Assembly: GCF_018130785.1 (NCBI RefSeq)
Contig: NZ_JAFCJT010000003.1
Coordinates: 248,001 to 312,000 of the forward strand
Length of the DNA stretch: 64,000 nucleotides
Direction: 5' to 3'
DNA from: Bradyrhizobium liaoningense
Lineage (GTDB): Bacteria; Pseudomonadota; Alphaproteobacteria; Rhizobiales; Xanthobacteraceae
A program made the position numbers and the translations under genes. Position 1 is the first letter of the stretch. The number at the start of each line of letters is the position of its first letter. Of this stretch, positions 37,706 to 45,620 are shown one piece after another. The notes beneath the pieces are model-generated. The model ran no database searches, had not been told where the DNA came from, and was given only the letters and a program-made list of their open reading frames with translations.

Positions 37706-38080
37706 ATGGGACAGGCAGAACCATTTCGCGCAACGGCGCTGATCGTTGAAGACGACCCCATGCAGCGGGAGATGCTGAGTCTGCTGCTGGAAGAGAGCGG
37801 CTACCAGGTCATCCAGTGCGAAAGCGCCGAGGCCGCTCAGGGGGTGCTCGACAGGAACGCCGGCGCGCTCTGTCTGATGCTGACGGACGTCCAGCTTGCG
37901 GGGCGCATGAACGGGGTCGAGCTCGCGCACGTCGCCAAGGACCGCAATCCGAAGCTCGATGTCGTCGTCACCTCCGGCCGCCCCTTGGCGCAGCCCTTGC
38001 CCGCCGGCGCGAAATTCTGGGCCAAGCCATGGGCCCCGCTCGACGTGCTCCGCGAGGCCGAGATCGCGCAGCTGTCCTGA
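37706..38080 (+). CDS. Single-domain response regulator
   Basis: A 124-residue stand-alone receiver. Acidic pocket VEDD (Asp16, Asp17), phospho-acceptor Asp61 in LMLTDVQLAG, Thr/Ser switch VVTSGRP, and Lys107 in FWAKPW. There is no output domain, so it probably relays phosphate or binds a partner, like CheY or the DivK group. It lies 120 bases from the divergent SDR gene with no kinase adjacent. The hybrid kinase at 18463 has its own receiver, so pairing with it is not implied. Confidence 0.92.
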   Translation: MGQAEPFRATALIVEDDPMQREMLSLLLEESGYQVIQCESAEAAQGVLDRNAGALCLMLTDVQLAGRMNGVELAHVAKDRNPKLDVVVTSGRPLAQPLPAGAKFWAKPWAPLDVLREAEIAQLS

Positions 38081-38134
38081 CGGTCGATCCGGGAGCTGCT
38101 TTCTTGCCGTGAGGCACGATGATAAGGTCTGCCC

Positions 38135-38746
38135 ATGACCTTGTCCTTCCTGCTCACTTCGCTCATCGTCGTCGCCTCGCCCGGCACCGGCGTGCTTTAC
38201 ACGCTGGCTGCGGCGCTGACACGCGGCTCGCGCGCCAGCATCGCCGCCGCCTTCGGCTGCACGCTCGGGATCGTGCCGCACATGATAGCTGCGATGCTCG
38301 GGCTTGCCGCGGTGCTGCACACCAGCGCGCTCGCCTTTGCCGCGCTGAAATGGGGCGGCGTCGCCTATCTGCTCTACATGTCCTGGCAGGCGCTGCGTGA
38401 GACCGGGGCGCTGGCGGTCGATGGCGAGATCAAGGAGCGTTCGAACCGCCGCGTCATCGTCACCGGCTTCCTGATCAACATCCTCAATCCGAAACTGTCG
38501 ATATTCTTCCTGGCCTTCCTGCCGCAGTTCATCGCGGTGGATGAAGCCCATGTGCTGGCGCGGATGCTGGAATTGAGCGGCGCCTTCATGGCGATGACCT
38601 TTGCGGTGTTCGTCCTCTACGGTCTCTGCGCGGCGTCGGTGCGCGAGCGCGTCATCTCCCGCCCGCGTGTCATGGCCTGGCTGCGCCGCAGCTTTGCCGC
38701 CGGCTTTGCTGCGCTTGGTGCCAAGCTAGCGTTTGCGGAGCGGTAG
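38135..38746 (+). CDS. LysE/RhtB-family exporter
   Basis: A 203-residue inner-membrane amino-acid exporter, the second LysE-family gene in the window. The N-terminus reads TLSFLLTSLIVVASPGTGVL (SPGTGVL replaces the more usual PGP), then FGCTLGIVPHMIAAMLGLAA, KWGGVAYLLYMSWQALRETG and FLINILNPKLSIFFLAFLPQ. About six helices. It is only distantly similar to the gene at 25348. Substrate unknown. Confidence 0.92.
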   Translation: MTLSFLLTSLIVVASPGTGVLYTLAAALTRGSRASIAAAFGCTLGIVPHMIAAMLGLAAVLHTSALAFAALKWGGVAYLLYMSWQALRETGALAVDGEIKERSNRRVIVTGFLINILNPKLSIFFLAFLPQFIAVDEAHVLARMLELSGAFMAMTFAVFVLYGLCAASVRERVISRPRVMAWLRRSFAAGFAALGAKLAFAER

Positions 38747-38778
38747 GCTTCTCCGTCGCGGCAGCTGAAGTGGAGCAA

Positions 38779-38802
38779 TAAAAAAGCGGGCCTTGCGCCC
38801 GC
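38779..38802 (-). terminator. Terminator for the small lysine-rich gene
   Basis: GCGGGC-GCAAG-GCCCGC followed on the minus strand by TTTTTTATT. It is the first T-tailed terminator downstream of the small lysine-rich gene and also faces the end of the LysE gene. A second stem (GCCCGGGTGGAG / CTCCGCCCGGGC) lies between, at about 38834-38862. Confidence 0.8.
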
Positions 38803-38876
38803 CATCCTCAAACTCTATCGGCCCTTACCCGACGCCCGGGCGGAGCGAGGCTCCACCCGGGCAAAGAACATGCTGG

Positions 38877-38948
38877 CTACTTCTTCTTCGCGGCCTTCTT
38901 GGCCTTTTTCTTCGTCGCCTTCTTCGCCTTCTTCGCTTTCTTAGCCAT
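38877..38948 (-). CDS. 23-residue lysine/alanine-rich protein (histone H1-tail-like)
   Basis: The minus strand from 38948 reads ATG-GCT-AAG-AAA... and ends at TAG (38879-38877). The product is 23 residues: after Met-Ala it is made only of Lys and Ala with one Thr, in KKAKKA-type repeats. The ribosome binding site GAGAGGA lies 5 bases before the ATG, and a T-tailed terminator is downstream, so this is an expressed gene rather than chance. It resembles histone H1 tails or AlgP/HU C-terminal repeats and should bind nucleic acid, which is inference from composition. Confidence 0.75.
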   Translation of the reverse strand: MAKKAKKAKKATKKKAKKAAKKK

Positions 38949-39364
38949 AGTATCCTCTCAAGGGTTCATGGTTAAACGCGACACGAGGGATGCTCGGCGG
39001 AGGGCCAGCCTCGCAACATCCTCGATCACAAACTCAGCAGATTCGCAGGTCTCTGCCCCGTGCTGTCACATCTGTGTCATCGCGTTATCCACAGCTCAGA
39101 TGCATTTTCGGGTGATTTTTGCCCGCGAAACCGCATCGCGATGCGCATCGGCGCGACCGTGCGGGGAGGCCGCGACATGCCTAACGATCCGATAATCGCG
39201 GCGTGCTGTTCATGAATCCAAAACCAAGGGTGAGCTTTCGCAGAACGCAGTGAGGTTCCGTTAAGTGCAATCCGCGCATTGTTCTCCGCAAGAACGCGGG
39301 GGCGGGTCATGGACGAACGGCTGTCAGAGACGGGGGGCGCGACGCTGCGCGTGCCGCACGCGCC
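38949..39364. other. Intergenic region with a DnaA-box-like site
   Basis: No gene seen in 416 bases. It contains one perfect DnaA box, TTATCCACA at 39085-39093, next to the inverted words TGACAGCAC / TGTGTCAT. One box alone does not make an origin. The promoters for the small lysine-rich gene (minus) and the diguanylate cyclase (plus) should lie here. Confidence 0.4.
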
Positions 39365-40576
39365 ATGCTGAACGTACCGACACTCTGGACGGTCTTCGTC
39401 GTCAACTTCCTGGCGCTTGGCCTGATCTGGGCCTACGTGACGCGCTCCTATCCGAAATTTGCGGCCGCGCGGTTCTGGATGGCATCGTCCTTCGTCGGCG
39501 CCACCGGCGCGATGACGGCCCTGGTCCGCCTGTTCGTCGCCTCGCCCCTGCCGCTTCTGGTTGGCGCTGCCGGCATCATCGCGGCGAGCTGCCTCGCCGC
39601 CATGGGCATTCAGCGCTTCTATGACCGGCCGGTCTCATGGCGCATCATGACCGCAACGGGAGCGCTAAGCCTCGCCGGTGTCGTGTTCTTCATGGTCGGC
39701 TTCGAGCACATGCAGCTGCGCATGCTCAGCTACACGCTCGGTCAGGGCCTGCCGCTGGTGCTGGCGCTGCGTCTGCTCCTGGCGCCGCCGGAAGGCCGCG
39801 TCAGCCCGGGCGCGCGGCTGTCCGGCATCGTCATCCTCATCATCATCGCGATCTTTGCGGTTCGCACGCTGGGCAATCTGCTCGGCCACGATTTCTCGGC
39901 GCGCGCCGGCGGTCAGGGTCACGCCGTCATGGTGCTGGGCCTCCTGTTCCTGTCGATGACCCTCAATTTCGGCTTCCTGCTGATGGCAATGGATCGCCTG
40001 CGCAACGAGGTCGCCGACCTCGCACTGCTCGACGATCTCACCGGCGTCGCCAACCGGCGGCATTTGTTGCAGCGCCTGTCCGAGGAATGCGCCCGTTCGG
40101 AGCGCAGCGGCGAGCCGTTCTCGCTGCTGGTGATCGATCTCGACGGCTTCAAGGGCATCAACGACACCCATGGTCACGCCGCGGGCGATGCCTGCCTGCG
40201 GCACTTCACCCTGATGGCGCAAACGCGGCTACGGCCGGGCGACATGCTGGCCCGCACCGGCGGTGACGAGTTCTGCGTCGTGCTACCGTCCTCGTCCCTG
40301 CGCGAGGCTGCCGCGATCGCCCGCCGCGTGCTCGATGTCTGCCGCCGGGATGCCGCGGCCTGTACCACCAAGGACATCCCGATCGCCATCTCGATCGGCG
40401 TTGCCGAGTGGGACCGCGGCGTCGGCCAGTTTCCGGACCGCCTCATCGCCCATGCCGACCACGCCCTCTACGAGGCCAAGAAAAACGGCAAGAACGACTT
40501 TGCCGTCTACGATCCGGCCCCACCGCTCTCGCCTGAGCCGCCCGGGCTCGGCGAGGCCGCGCGCAAATTCGCCTAG
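39365..40576 (+). CDS. Membrane-bound diguanylate cyclase
   Basis: Synthesises cyclic di-GMP from GTP. The first 210 residues form about six transmembrane helices (LWTVFVVNFLALGLIWAYVT, GIVILIIIAIFAVRTLGNLL, VLGLLFLSMTLNFGFLLMAM) without an obvious periplasmic domain. The GGDEF domain starts DDLTGVANRRHLLQRL; the active site is GGDEF at 299-303, and the inhibitory site RPGD (290-293) is exactly five residues before it. It therefore looks active and product-inhibited. No EAL domain. The sensory part is a membrane module I cannot name. Confidence 0.93.
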   Translation: MLNVPTLWTVFVVNFLALGLIWAYVTRSYPKFAAARFWMASSFVGATGAMTALVRLFVASPLPLLVGAAGIIAASCLAAMGIQRFYDRPVSWRIMTATGALSLAGVVFFMVGFEHMQLRMLSYTLGQGLPLVLALRLLLAPPEGRVSPGARLSGIVILIIIAIFAVRTLGNLLGHDFSARAGGQGHAVMVLGLLFLSMTLNFGFLLMAMDRLRNEVADLALLDDLTGVANRRHLLQRLSEECARSERSGEPFSLLVIDLDGFKGINDTHGHAAGDACLRHFTLMAQTRLRPGDMLARTGGDEFCVVLPSSSLREAAAIARRVLDVCRRDAAACTTKDIPIAISIGVAEWDRGVGQFPDRLIAHADHALYEAKKNGKNDFAVYDPAPPLSPEPPGLGEAARKFA

Positions 40577-40613
40577 GGTTGTGCTAAGCTCGGGTCCGCA
40601 TTGGACCCACACG

Positions 40614-41234
40614 ATGATGTCTCGCCTGCTCGCGGCCATTTTCGCCGCTCTCCTGATCGCTCCCGCCGCTGCAACGGATGCCGAACTCGCAAAGATCGCG
40701 CGCGTCTCCGGCACGCCTGACATTCCCGGCCTGAAAATGGTCTGGCTCGCGCCGTGGGGCGATGTTCGCGACGCCCATCCCTGGCGCAACATCATCGTGC
40801 ACCAGATCGAAGGACCGGCGGGCTCGGCCCGTGTCGGCGCACTGGAGCAGTCGAAGAAGCCGACCCGGCGCGGCGTCACGGTGTGGGTCGAGACCGACGG
40901 CACAGTCTATTGGGCGGTCCCCGAGAACCTCGTACCGACCCATGGCGACGGCGCCAACCGCAACGACAACAAGTACATCGACAACAAGGTGACCTATCGC
41001 CAGGTCGTGCGCGACAACTCGATCGGCGTCGAGTTCGCCGGCAACTTTCCTGACGTCACGGCAGGCCCGACCGAGGCGCAGGTCGTGGCGTGGAAGATCC
41101 TCGTGAAGGTCCTGCGCGCGCGCTACGACATCCCGCCCGACCACGTCTATGCGCACAACTGGATCGACTACAAGGACGCCCGCTATTGCGAAGGCTGCTG
41201 GCTGGCGACGCTGGCGAGGACGTGGGGTGAGTAG
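40614..41234 (+). CDS. Exported N-acetylmuramoyl-L-alanine amidase-like protein
   Basis: A 206-residue protein with a signal peptide (SRLLAAIFAALLIAPAAATD). The mature part resembles amidase_2/PGRP domains: WRNIIVHQIEGPAG has the first zinc-ligand His, GVTVWVETDGTVYWAVPENL and NSIGVEFAGNFPD follow, and HVYAHNWIDYKDARYCEGCW carries the second His and Asp. It would cut the amide between MurNAc and the peptide stem. Start ATG at 40614; ATG 40617 is equivalent. It follows the diguanylate cyclase by 37 bases, so joint transcription is possible. Confidence 0.85.
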   Translation: MMSRLLAAIFAALLIAPAAATDAELAKIARVSGTPDIPGLKMVWLAPWGDVRDAHPWRNIIVHQIEGPAGSARVGALEQSKKPTRRGVTVWVETDGTVYWAVPENLVPTHGDGANRNDNKYIDNKVTYRQVVRDNSIGVEFAGNFPDVTAGPTEAQVVAWKILVKVLRARYDIPPDHVYAHNWIDYKDARYCEGCWLATLARTWGE

Positions 41235-41245
41235 TTGAGTAGGCG

Positions 41246-41284
41246 CGTCCGGCAACCGGAGGCCGAACCCTCCGGTGCCGGACG
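41246..41284. repeat. Long interrupted hairpin after the amidase gene
   Basis: CGTCCGGC-A-ACCGGAG-GCCGAACC-CTCCGGT-GCCGGACG pairs as two perfect stems (8 and 7 bp) with a single bulged A. It starts 11 bases past the amidase stop codon. No T-run; probably a transcript-end or repeat element. Confidence 0.5.
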
Positions 41285-41347
41285 GCCATCACCAGCGACC
41301 GCTATCGACTCTCATCGCCATTCCGAGTCCACCGAGTCGTCCGAGGC

Positions 41348-41740
41348 TCAGGGGAATGCCTTGGGAAGATCGGCGGAAGGCTTCGTGACGATCTGGTGCG
41401 CGTCGCGCCAGATGACTTCACGCTGGCGCGAGGTTGTAATCGTACGCACCGGCAGGCCACCCTCCTCGAGCAGCCAAGCGCAGTAGCGCGCGCGGCTGAC
41501 AGCCTCGCGAGCTTGAGGATCGAACCAGCAAATGCCCCAGATCGAATCGCGCCGCTTGAAGTGACGCGCGATGCGTCCGGGAAGCGGCAGATGCTGCGCG
41601 AACCAATTGAACTGGTTCGAGAGCTCCTGCCGAATCCAGTCCGGACAGTCGTTTCGCTGGACATACCAGGCCGCACGAAAGAAGCCGCTCTCCACGCGAC
41701 TGTGCGGGTGGATGAGCGGTGTAACGAACCGCAAATACAT
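41348..41740 (-). CDS. Hypothetical protein, conserved-looking
   Basis: A 130-residue soluble protein rich in Arg and Trp: MYLRFVTPLIHPHSRVESGF, WFAQHLPLPGRIARHFKRRD, IWGICWFDPQAREAVSRARY. The frame has natural amino-acid use and its codon choice agrees with the strand. No signal peptide, membrane helix or known domain recognised. The segment FDPQAREAVSRARYCAWLLE looks like an amphipathic helix. It faces the amidase gene convergently. Confidence 0.65.
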   Translation of the reverse strand: MYLRFVTPLIHPHSRVESGFFRAAWYVQRNDCPDWIRQELSNQFNWFAQHLPLPGRIARHFKRRDSIWGICWFDPQAREAVSRARYCAWLLEEGGLPVRTITTSRQREVIWRDAHQIVTKPSADLPKAFP

Positions 41741-42033
41741 GACGACACGGCGCGACGCCTTGTTGCGTCACGCCCCTCGCAGCGATATGTAATGAATGGA
41801 GAACAGCCGCGAAGCGGCGTTCAGCTTATGACCGATTGCCGATCAAATCGGGTGGCGGTCAGAACGTATCGATCTACTTTTCATGCCGCCTCCCTTGAAG
41901 TGCGCTGAACCAAAAGGGCGCGATATCGCGCCGGGGCGGCAGCACATACACCGGCAGGCGTCCTGCGGCAAGCGTGAAGGCCGATCGTCCGGCTTTCGTT
42001 TCTCGCGACGTCGTCACGCGCCTGAATGACGAG

Positions 42034-42375
42034 CTAGACCGGCTGCGACATCCACCCAAAAAGCCGCAGCATCAATCCCGGCCGTCGCGGCAATTCCGGC
42101 GGCCCGTCGGCGGCCAGCACGCGTTTGAAAAAGTAATCCAGGAACACCATGTCGTTCGGCTCGGTAACGGTGAATGTCTCCTCGCCGAAGAACACGCTGT
42201 AGTTAAAGAAGAACGGCCCTATGATCGGGATCGTCGCGGTCGACGCGTAGTCCTTGGAGATGACGAACTCGGCGGGGTCGAGCCCGTGCTCGCGCATCGC
42301 CTGCTCGACCAGTGGCAGCCTGCGCATGAACTGGGCGGAGAAGCCGCCGACGGTGGATTGCAGGATGATCGACAC
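42034..42375 (-). CDS. Hypothetical protein, conserved-looking
   Basis: A 113-residue protein. The N-terminal part (FSAQFMRRLPLVEQAMREHG, LDPAEFVISKDYASTATIPI) looks globular, then IIGPFFFNYSVFFGEETFTV is a hydrophobic strand-like stretch, and the C-terminus is YFFKRVLAADGPPELPRRPG. I do not recognise the family. The sequence is protein-like throughout. The rpoH terminator lies upstream of it, so it should have its own promoter. Confidence 0.65.
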   Translation of the reverse strand: MSIILQSTVGGFSAQFMRRLPLVEQAMREHGLDPAEFVISKDYASTATIPIIGPFFFNYSVFFGEETFTVTEPNDMVFLDYFFKRVLAADGPPELPRRPGLMLRLFGWMSQPV

Positions 42376-42533
42376 GGTGTGTGTCCGTCCAATTGATGCT
42401 GTCGGTCCGATATTCCTGGGTCGGTTGACCGGCAGCGCGGGTTCGAGACAAGGCCGGTTCTATTTCGGCCAAGGGCAGGCGACCGTGATGGCGGTCTCAC
42501 TCACCGCTGTCTCCAGAACACGCGATCCAAAAC

Positions 42534-42557
42534 AAAAAAGCCGGCGTTGCCGCCGGC
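42534..42557 (-). terminator. rpoH terminator
   Basis: GCCGGCG-GCAA-CGCCGGC, followed on the minus strand by TTTTTTG. It lies 52 bases past the rpoH stop codon. Confidence 0.85.
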
Positions 42558-42608
42558 TTTCTGTCGCTTGTCGATCCGCCAATATCTTACCGTGAGAAAA
42601 AGCCCCGC

Positions 42609-43508
42609 TTAGTGCGCGGCTTCCAGCGCGGCCTGTTCCGCCCGTGCGATCGTGCCCTTGACCGCGGCCTGCACCTTTTCAAAGGCGCGGACTTCGATCT
42701 GGCGGACGCGCTCGCGCGACACGCCGAACTCGGCGGCAAGGTCTTCCAGCGTCATCGGCTCATCGGCGAGGCGGCGGGCCTCGAAGATGCGACGTTCGCG
42801 CGGGTTGAGCACGCCCATGGCGCCGTTGAGGGCGTCGCGGCGTTCGTCATATTCCTCGTGCTCCGCCAGCATGGCTTCCTGGTTGGGCGTGTTGTCGACC
42901 AGCCAGTCCTGCCATTCGCCGGCTTCGCCGTCGTCGCGGATCGGCGCGTTGAGCGACGCGTCGCCACCGAGGCGGCGGTTCATGTCGATCACGTCCTGAT
43001 CGGTGACGCCGAGGCGCTTGGCAATGATCTTCACCTGGTCCGGGCGGAGATCGCCCTCGTCAAGCGCGTTGATCTTGCTCTTCGCCTTGCGCAGGTTGAA
43101 GAACAGCTTCTTCTGGTTCGCGGTGGTGCCCATCTTCACGAGCGACCAGGAACGCAGAATGTACTCTTGAATCGACGCCTTGATCCACCACATCGCGTAG
43201 GTGGCGAGACGGAACCCCTTTTCGGGTTCAAAACGCTTCACCGCCTGCATGAGGCCGACATTGCCTTCCGAGACGACCTCGGAGATCGGCAGGCCGTAGC
43301 CGCGATAGCCCATGGCGATCTTGGCCACGAGGCGGAGATGGCTGGTGACGAGTTGGTGCGCCGCGTCGCGATCGTCATGCTCACGCCAACGCTTGGCGAG
43401 CATGTATTCCTGCTGGGGTTCCAGCATCGGGAACTTGCGGATCTCGGCGAGGTAACGGGATAAGCCGGATTCTCCATTGAGGACCGGCAGAGCAGCGGTA
43501 CGGGCCAT
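42609..43508 (-). CDS. rpoH: Heat-shock sigma factor (sigma-32 type)
   Basis: A 299-residue alternative sigma factor. The RpoH box, which marks sigma-32 homologues, is recognisable at NQKKLFFNLRKAKSKI. Region 2.4 is YAMWWIKASIQEYILRSWSL and region 4.2 is LEDLAAEFGVSRERVRQIEV. The start at 43508 (MARTAALPV) has GGAGGGC upstream. Bradyrhizobium carries more than one rpoH; the place beside rluD suits the general alphaproteobacterial copy, but I cannot say which paralogue. Upstream, CCCCATGGGGTATATT offers a -10-like TATATT; no CIRCE element or ROSE-type sequence is evident. Confidence 0.95.
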   Translation of the reverse strand: MARTAALPVLNGESGLSRYLAEIRKFPMLEPQQEYMLAKRWREHDDRDAAHQLVTSHLRLVAKIAMGYRGYGLPISEVVSEGNVGLMQAVKRFEPEKGFRLATYAMWWIKASIQEYILRSWSLVKMGTTANQKKLFFNLRKAKSKINALDEGDLRPDQVKIIAKRLGVTDQDVIDMNRRLGGDASLNAPIRDDGEAGEWQDWLVDNTPNQEAMLAEHEEYDERRDALNGAMGVLNPRERRIFEARRLADEPMTLEDLAAEFGVSRERVRQIEVRAFEKVQAAVKGTIARAEQAALEAAH

Positions 43509-43723
43509 TGTGAAGCCCTCCAAGGTTCAGGCCCCCGATAGCGGCGGGCCAGGCAGACGACCGCTTTGTCAAAGCCGGCCGGGCTGCGATGTTCCGTTGG
43601 TCATTTCCAACGCAGGCGCAATATACCCCATGGGGGATCAAAAAGGGAAGGATTGCTGACGTCACGTCCCCGTGTGGCAGCTATAACTTTTTGTAATGTA
43701 ACGATTTTCCAAGGTGGCCTGCG

Positions 43724-44731
43724 TCATAGCGCCGCTTTCAGGGTGTCCTGGAGGAGAAGCAAATCCTTCGGCAAAGGCGCTTCCCAGTGGAGTAATTCTC
43801 CGGTCCTCGGGTGCTCCAATACCAGCAAGTAAGCATGCAGGGCCTGCCGCCCAAGAGCGGTCAGGACTCCTTGCGACTCGGGCCCAAGCTGGTTCGCCTT
43901 GGTCTTGAAATGCGGGCCATAGACCGCGTCGCCCATCAGGGGGTGGCCGATATGGGCGAGGTGAACGCGGATCTGGTGCGTGCGTCCGGTCTCAAGTTCG
44001 CAGGCGAGCAGGGAGGCGATCGGCTTGCCGTCACGCCCCGCAAAACTCTCCAGAAGCTCCCAATGCGTCACCGCCTCCCGGCCGCCCTGGCGCACCGCCA
44101 TCTTCTCGCGCGCATGCGGATGGCGGTCGATCGGCGCATCGACGGTGCCGCGATGGCGTCCCGGCAGCCCCCAGGCGAAGGCCATGTAGCCACGGCGCAT
44201 CGCTCCCGTCCGGCCGTGGTCGGCGAATTGCGCGGTGAGCGAGGCATGGGCGAGGTCGTTCTTGGCGACCACCATCAGCCCGGTCGTGTCCTTGTCGAGC
44301 CGGTGCACGATGCCGGGCCGGCGCACCCCGCCGATGCCCGAGAGCGACGTGCCGCAATGGGCGATCAGCGCATTCACCAGCGTGCCGGTCTCGTGGCCGG
44401 CGGCGGGGTGCACGACCAGCCCCTTCGGCTTGTTGAGGACCACGATGTCGTCGTCCTCGAACACGATATCCAGCGCAATGTCCTCGCCCTTGGGCTCCGG
44501 CGGGGTCGCCTCCGGCACGTCGATTATGATCGTGTCGCCGGATGTGACGTGATAAGCGGGGTCGCGGACCGCGGCGGCCTTGAGGCTCACTGCGCCCGCC
44601 AAAATCAGGGCTTTCAGCCTCGATCGCGACAGGTCGGTGAGGTGTGCCGCCAGCACGCGGTCGAGCCTGGCCGAGCCCTCGTCGCCGGCGACGACCACCT
44701 CCAACCTTTGCGCAGAGCCAGAATTTTCCAT
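43724..44731 (-). CDS. rluD: RluD-type pseudouridine synthase
   Basis: Modifies uridines in large-subunit rRNA. The 335-residue protein has an N-terminal S4 domain (EGSARLDRVLAAHLTDLSRS RL-type, about 18-65) and the catalytic domain with HRLDKDTTGLMVV, whose Asp146 is the nucleophile. Further motifs are LNKPKGLVVHPAAG and LACELETGRTHQIRVHLAHI. Start chosen at 44731 (MENSGSAQ); the ATG shares its bases with the start codon of the divergent DUF6476-like gene. rpoH follows 215 bases downstream on the same strand, as in many alphaproteobacteria. Confidence 0.94.
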   Translation of the reverse strand: MENSGSAQRLEVVVAGDEGSARLDRVLAAHLTDLSRSRLKALILAGAVSLKAAAVRDPAYHVTSGDTIIIDVPEATPPEPKGEDIALDIVFEDDDIVVLNKPKGLVVHPAAGHETGTLVNALIAHCGTSLSGIGGVRRPGIVHRLDKDTTGLMVVAKNDLAHASLTAQFADHGRTGAMRRGYMAFAWGLPGRHRGTVDAPIDRHPHAREKMAVRQGGREAVTHWELLESFAGRDGKPIASLLACELETGRTHQIRVHLAHIGHPLMGDAVYGPHFKTKANQLGPESQGVLTALGRQALHAYLLVLEHPRTGELLHWEAPLPKDLLLLQDTLKAAL

Positions 44732-45074
44732 GACGACGTCTGATACCGCTGTTCCCGAACCGAGCCCCGAGCAGGCCGCGCTGTTCGCGCGGGTGCGGCG
44801 GATGATGCTGATCGCGGGGTTGACCACGGCGCTGGCAATCTGCGCCGTCCTGATCGCGGTGGGCTACCGCCTTTTCAAGTCGGAGGGAAGGGCGGCGGAG
44901 GTCGTCGGTGACGTTACCGCGACCCTGCCGAAGGGAGCCAGGATCGTCGCGACCGGGGTGGCCGGGGACCGCCTCGTGGTGACGCTGGACGTCGGCGGCG
45001 TCATCGAGATCCGCACCTTCGACGCCCACACCTTGAGACCCGCCGGAAAGCTGAAATTTGCCAATGAGCCATAA
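44730..45074 (+). CDS. DUF6476-like small membrane protein
   Basis: A 114-residue protein with one transmembrane helix (MMLIAGLTTALAICAVLIAV, about 25-45), an N-terminal Glu/Pro-rich cytoplasmic part, and a C-terminal beta-rich part (GARIVATGVAGDRLVVTLDV, VIEIRTFDAHTLRPAGKLKF). This matches the alphaproteobacterial DUF6476 family found beside rluD. Its ATG overlaps the rluD ATG on the opposite strand (CATG). No function is known. Confidence 0.88.
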   Translation: MTTSDTAVPEPSPEQAALFARVRRMMLIAGLTTALAICAVLIAVGYRLFKSEGRAAEVVGDVTATLPKGARIVATGVAGDRLVVTLDVGGVIEIRTFDAHTLRPAGKLKFANEP

Positions 45075-45131
45075 AAGGGCCGTTCGGGTCCTTGCGGCGG
45101 ACAAATTTCGCGGCTATTGGCTAGCCCTCAC

Positions 45132-45206
45132 GCTCCCTTCGTCTAGCGGTTAGGACGCGGCCCTCTCAAGGCTGAAACAGGGGTTCGATTCCCCTAGGGA
45201 GCGCCA
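45132..45206 (+). tRNA. tRNA-Glu (CTC)
   Basis: Cloverleaf with acceptor GCTCCCT/AGGGAGC, D arm TCGTCTAGCGGTTAGGAC, anticodon arm CGGCC-CTCTCAA-GGCTG (anticodon CTC), T arm CAGGG-GTTCGATTC-CCCTA, discriminator G and encoded CCA. All features are canonical. It follows the DUF6476-like gene by 57 bases. A patch of foreign-looking DNA begins immediately after it. Confidence 0.97.
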
Positions 45207-45224
45207 GCAGCTTGATGAAATGGT

Positions 45225-45503
45225 CTAGGGATGCTCGGCGGCGAGGTCTCTGACATATTGGCTTCCACCCTCAAGGCTGGATTTTGTCAGCTCGTTGGGA
45301 CCGCTGACAAGGTTTCCGGAATAGTTGCTTTTCTTCGAAGGCGCGGATTCGGTACGTCCAAGACCGAGTTGGTTGGATAGCAGCGCCGCGGTATTCCTCA
45401 ATAATCCCGATCCGAAGGAAGGCTCGGTTGGCCTGTATTCCGGTTGGTCAGTGAATGGCCAGCGCGATGGTGCACCCAATGATGGCTTCGTGCTTGTTCC
45501 CAT
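45225..45503 (-). CDS. Hypothetical protein in the tRNA-flanking patch
   Basis: A 92-residue candidate with natural-looking sequence: MGTSTKPSLGAPSRWPFTDQ, SFGSGLLRNTAALLSNQLGL, and a C-terminal GPNELTKSSLEGGSQYVRDL. AGGA lies 6 bases before the ATG. Its codons end in A or T more often than those of neighbouring genes, suggesting a different origin. An overlapping plus-strand frame (45325-45588) is also open and protein-like, so the coding strand is uncertain. No family recognised; possible remnant of an integrated element. Confidence 0.4.
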   Translation of the reverse strand: MGTSTKPSLGAPSRWPFTDQPEYRPTEPSFGSGLLRNTAALLSNQLGLGRTESAPSKKSNYSGNLVSGPNELTKSSLEGGSQYVRDLAAEHP

Positions 45504-45620
45504 GCAGATCCTGCAAGCTGCGTCGGAAGATCCCCAAGTCGCTATGTGGTTGTGGAAGCCGGTGGGCGTCAGGGTTGCCCTAAACTGAGCCGGTCAGCCG
45601 GAATATGCCGATGGAATTTA

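Noticed and set aside
39085..39093. Possible chromosomal replication origin because of a DnaA box.
   Set aside because: Only one box, no AT-rich unwinding region, and no dnaA, hemE or parAB genes nearby.
41874..42059. A 61-codon minus-strand frame after the 42034 gene.
   Set aside because: Overlaps that gene, lacks a ribosome binding site and its sequence is Arg/Ser-biased.
43590..43700. CIRCE or ROSE element before rpoH.
   Set aside because: The TTAGCACTC inverted repeat of CIRCE is absent, and no ROSE-type sequence with its conserved hairpin before the ribosome binding site could be recognised by eye.
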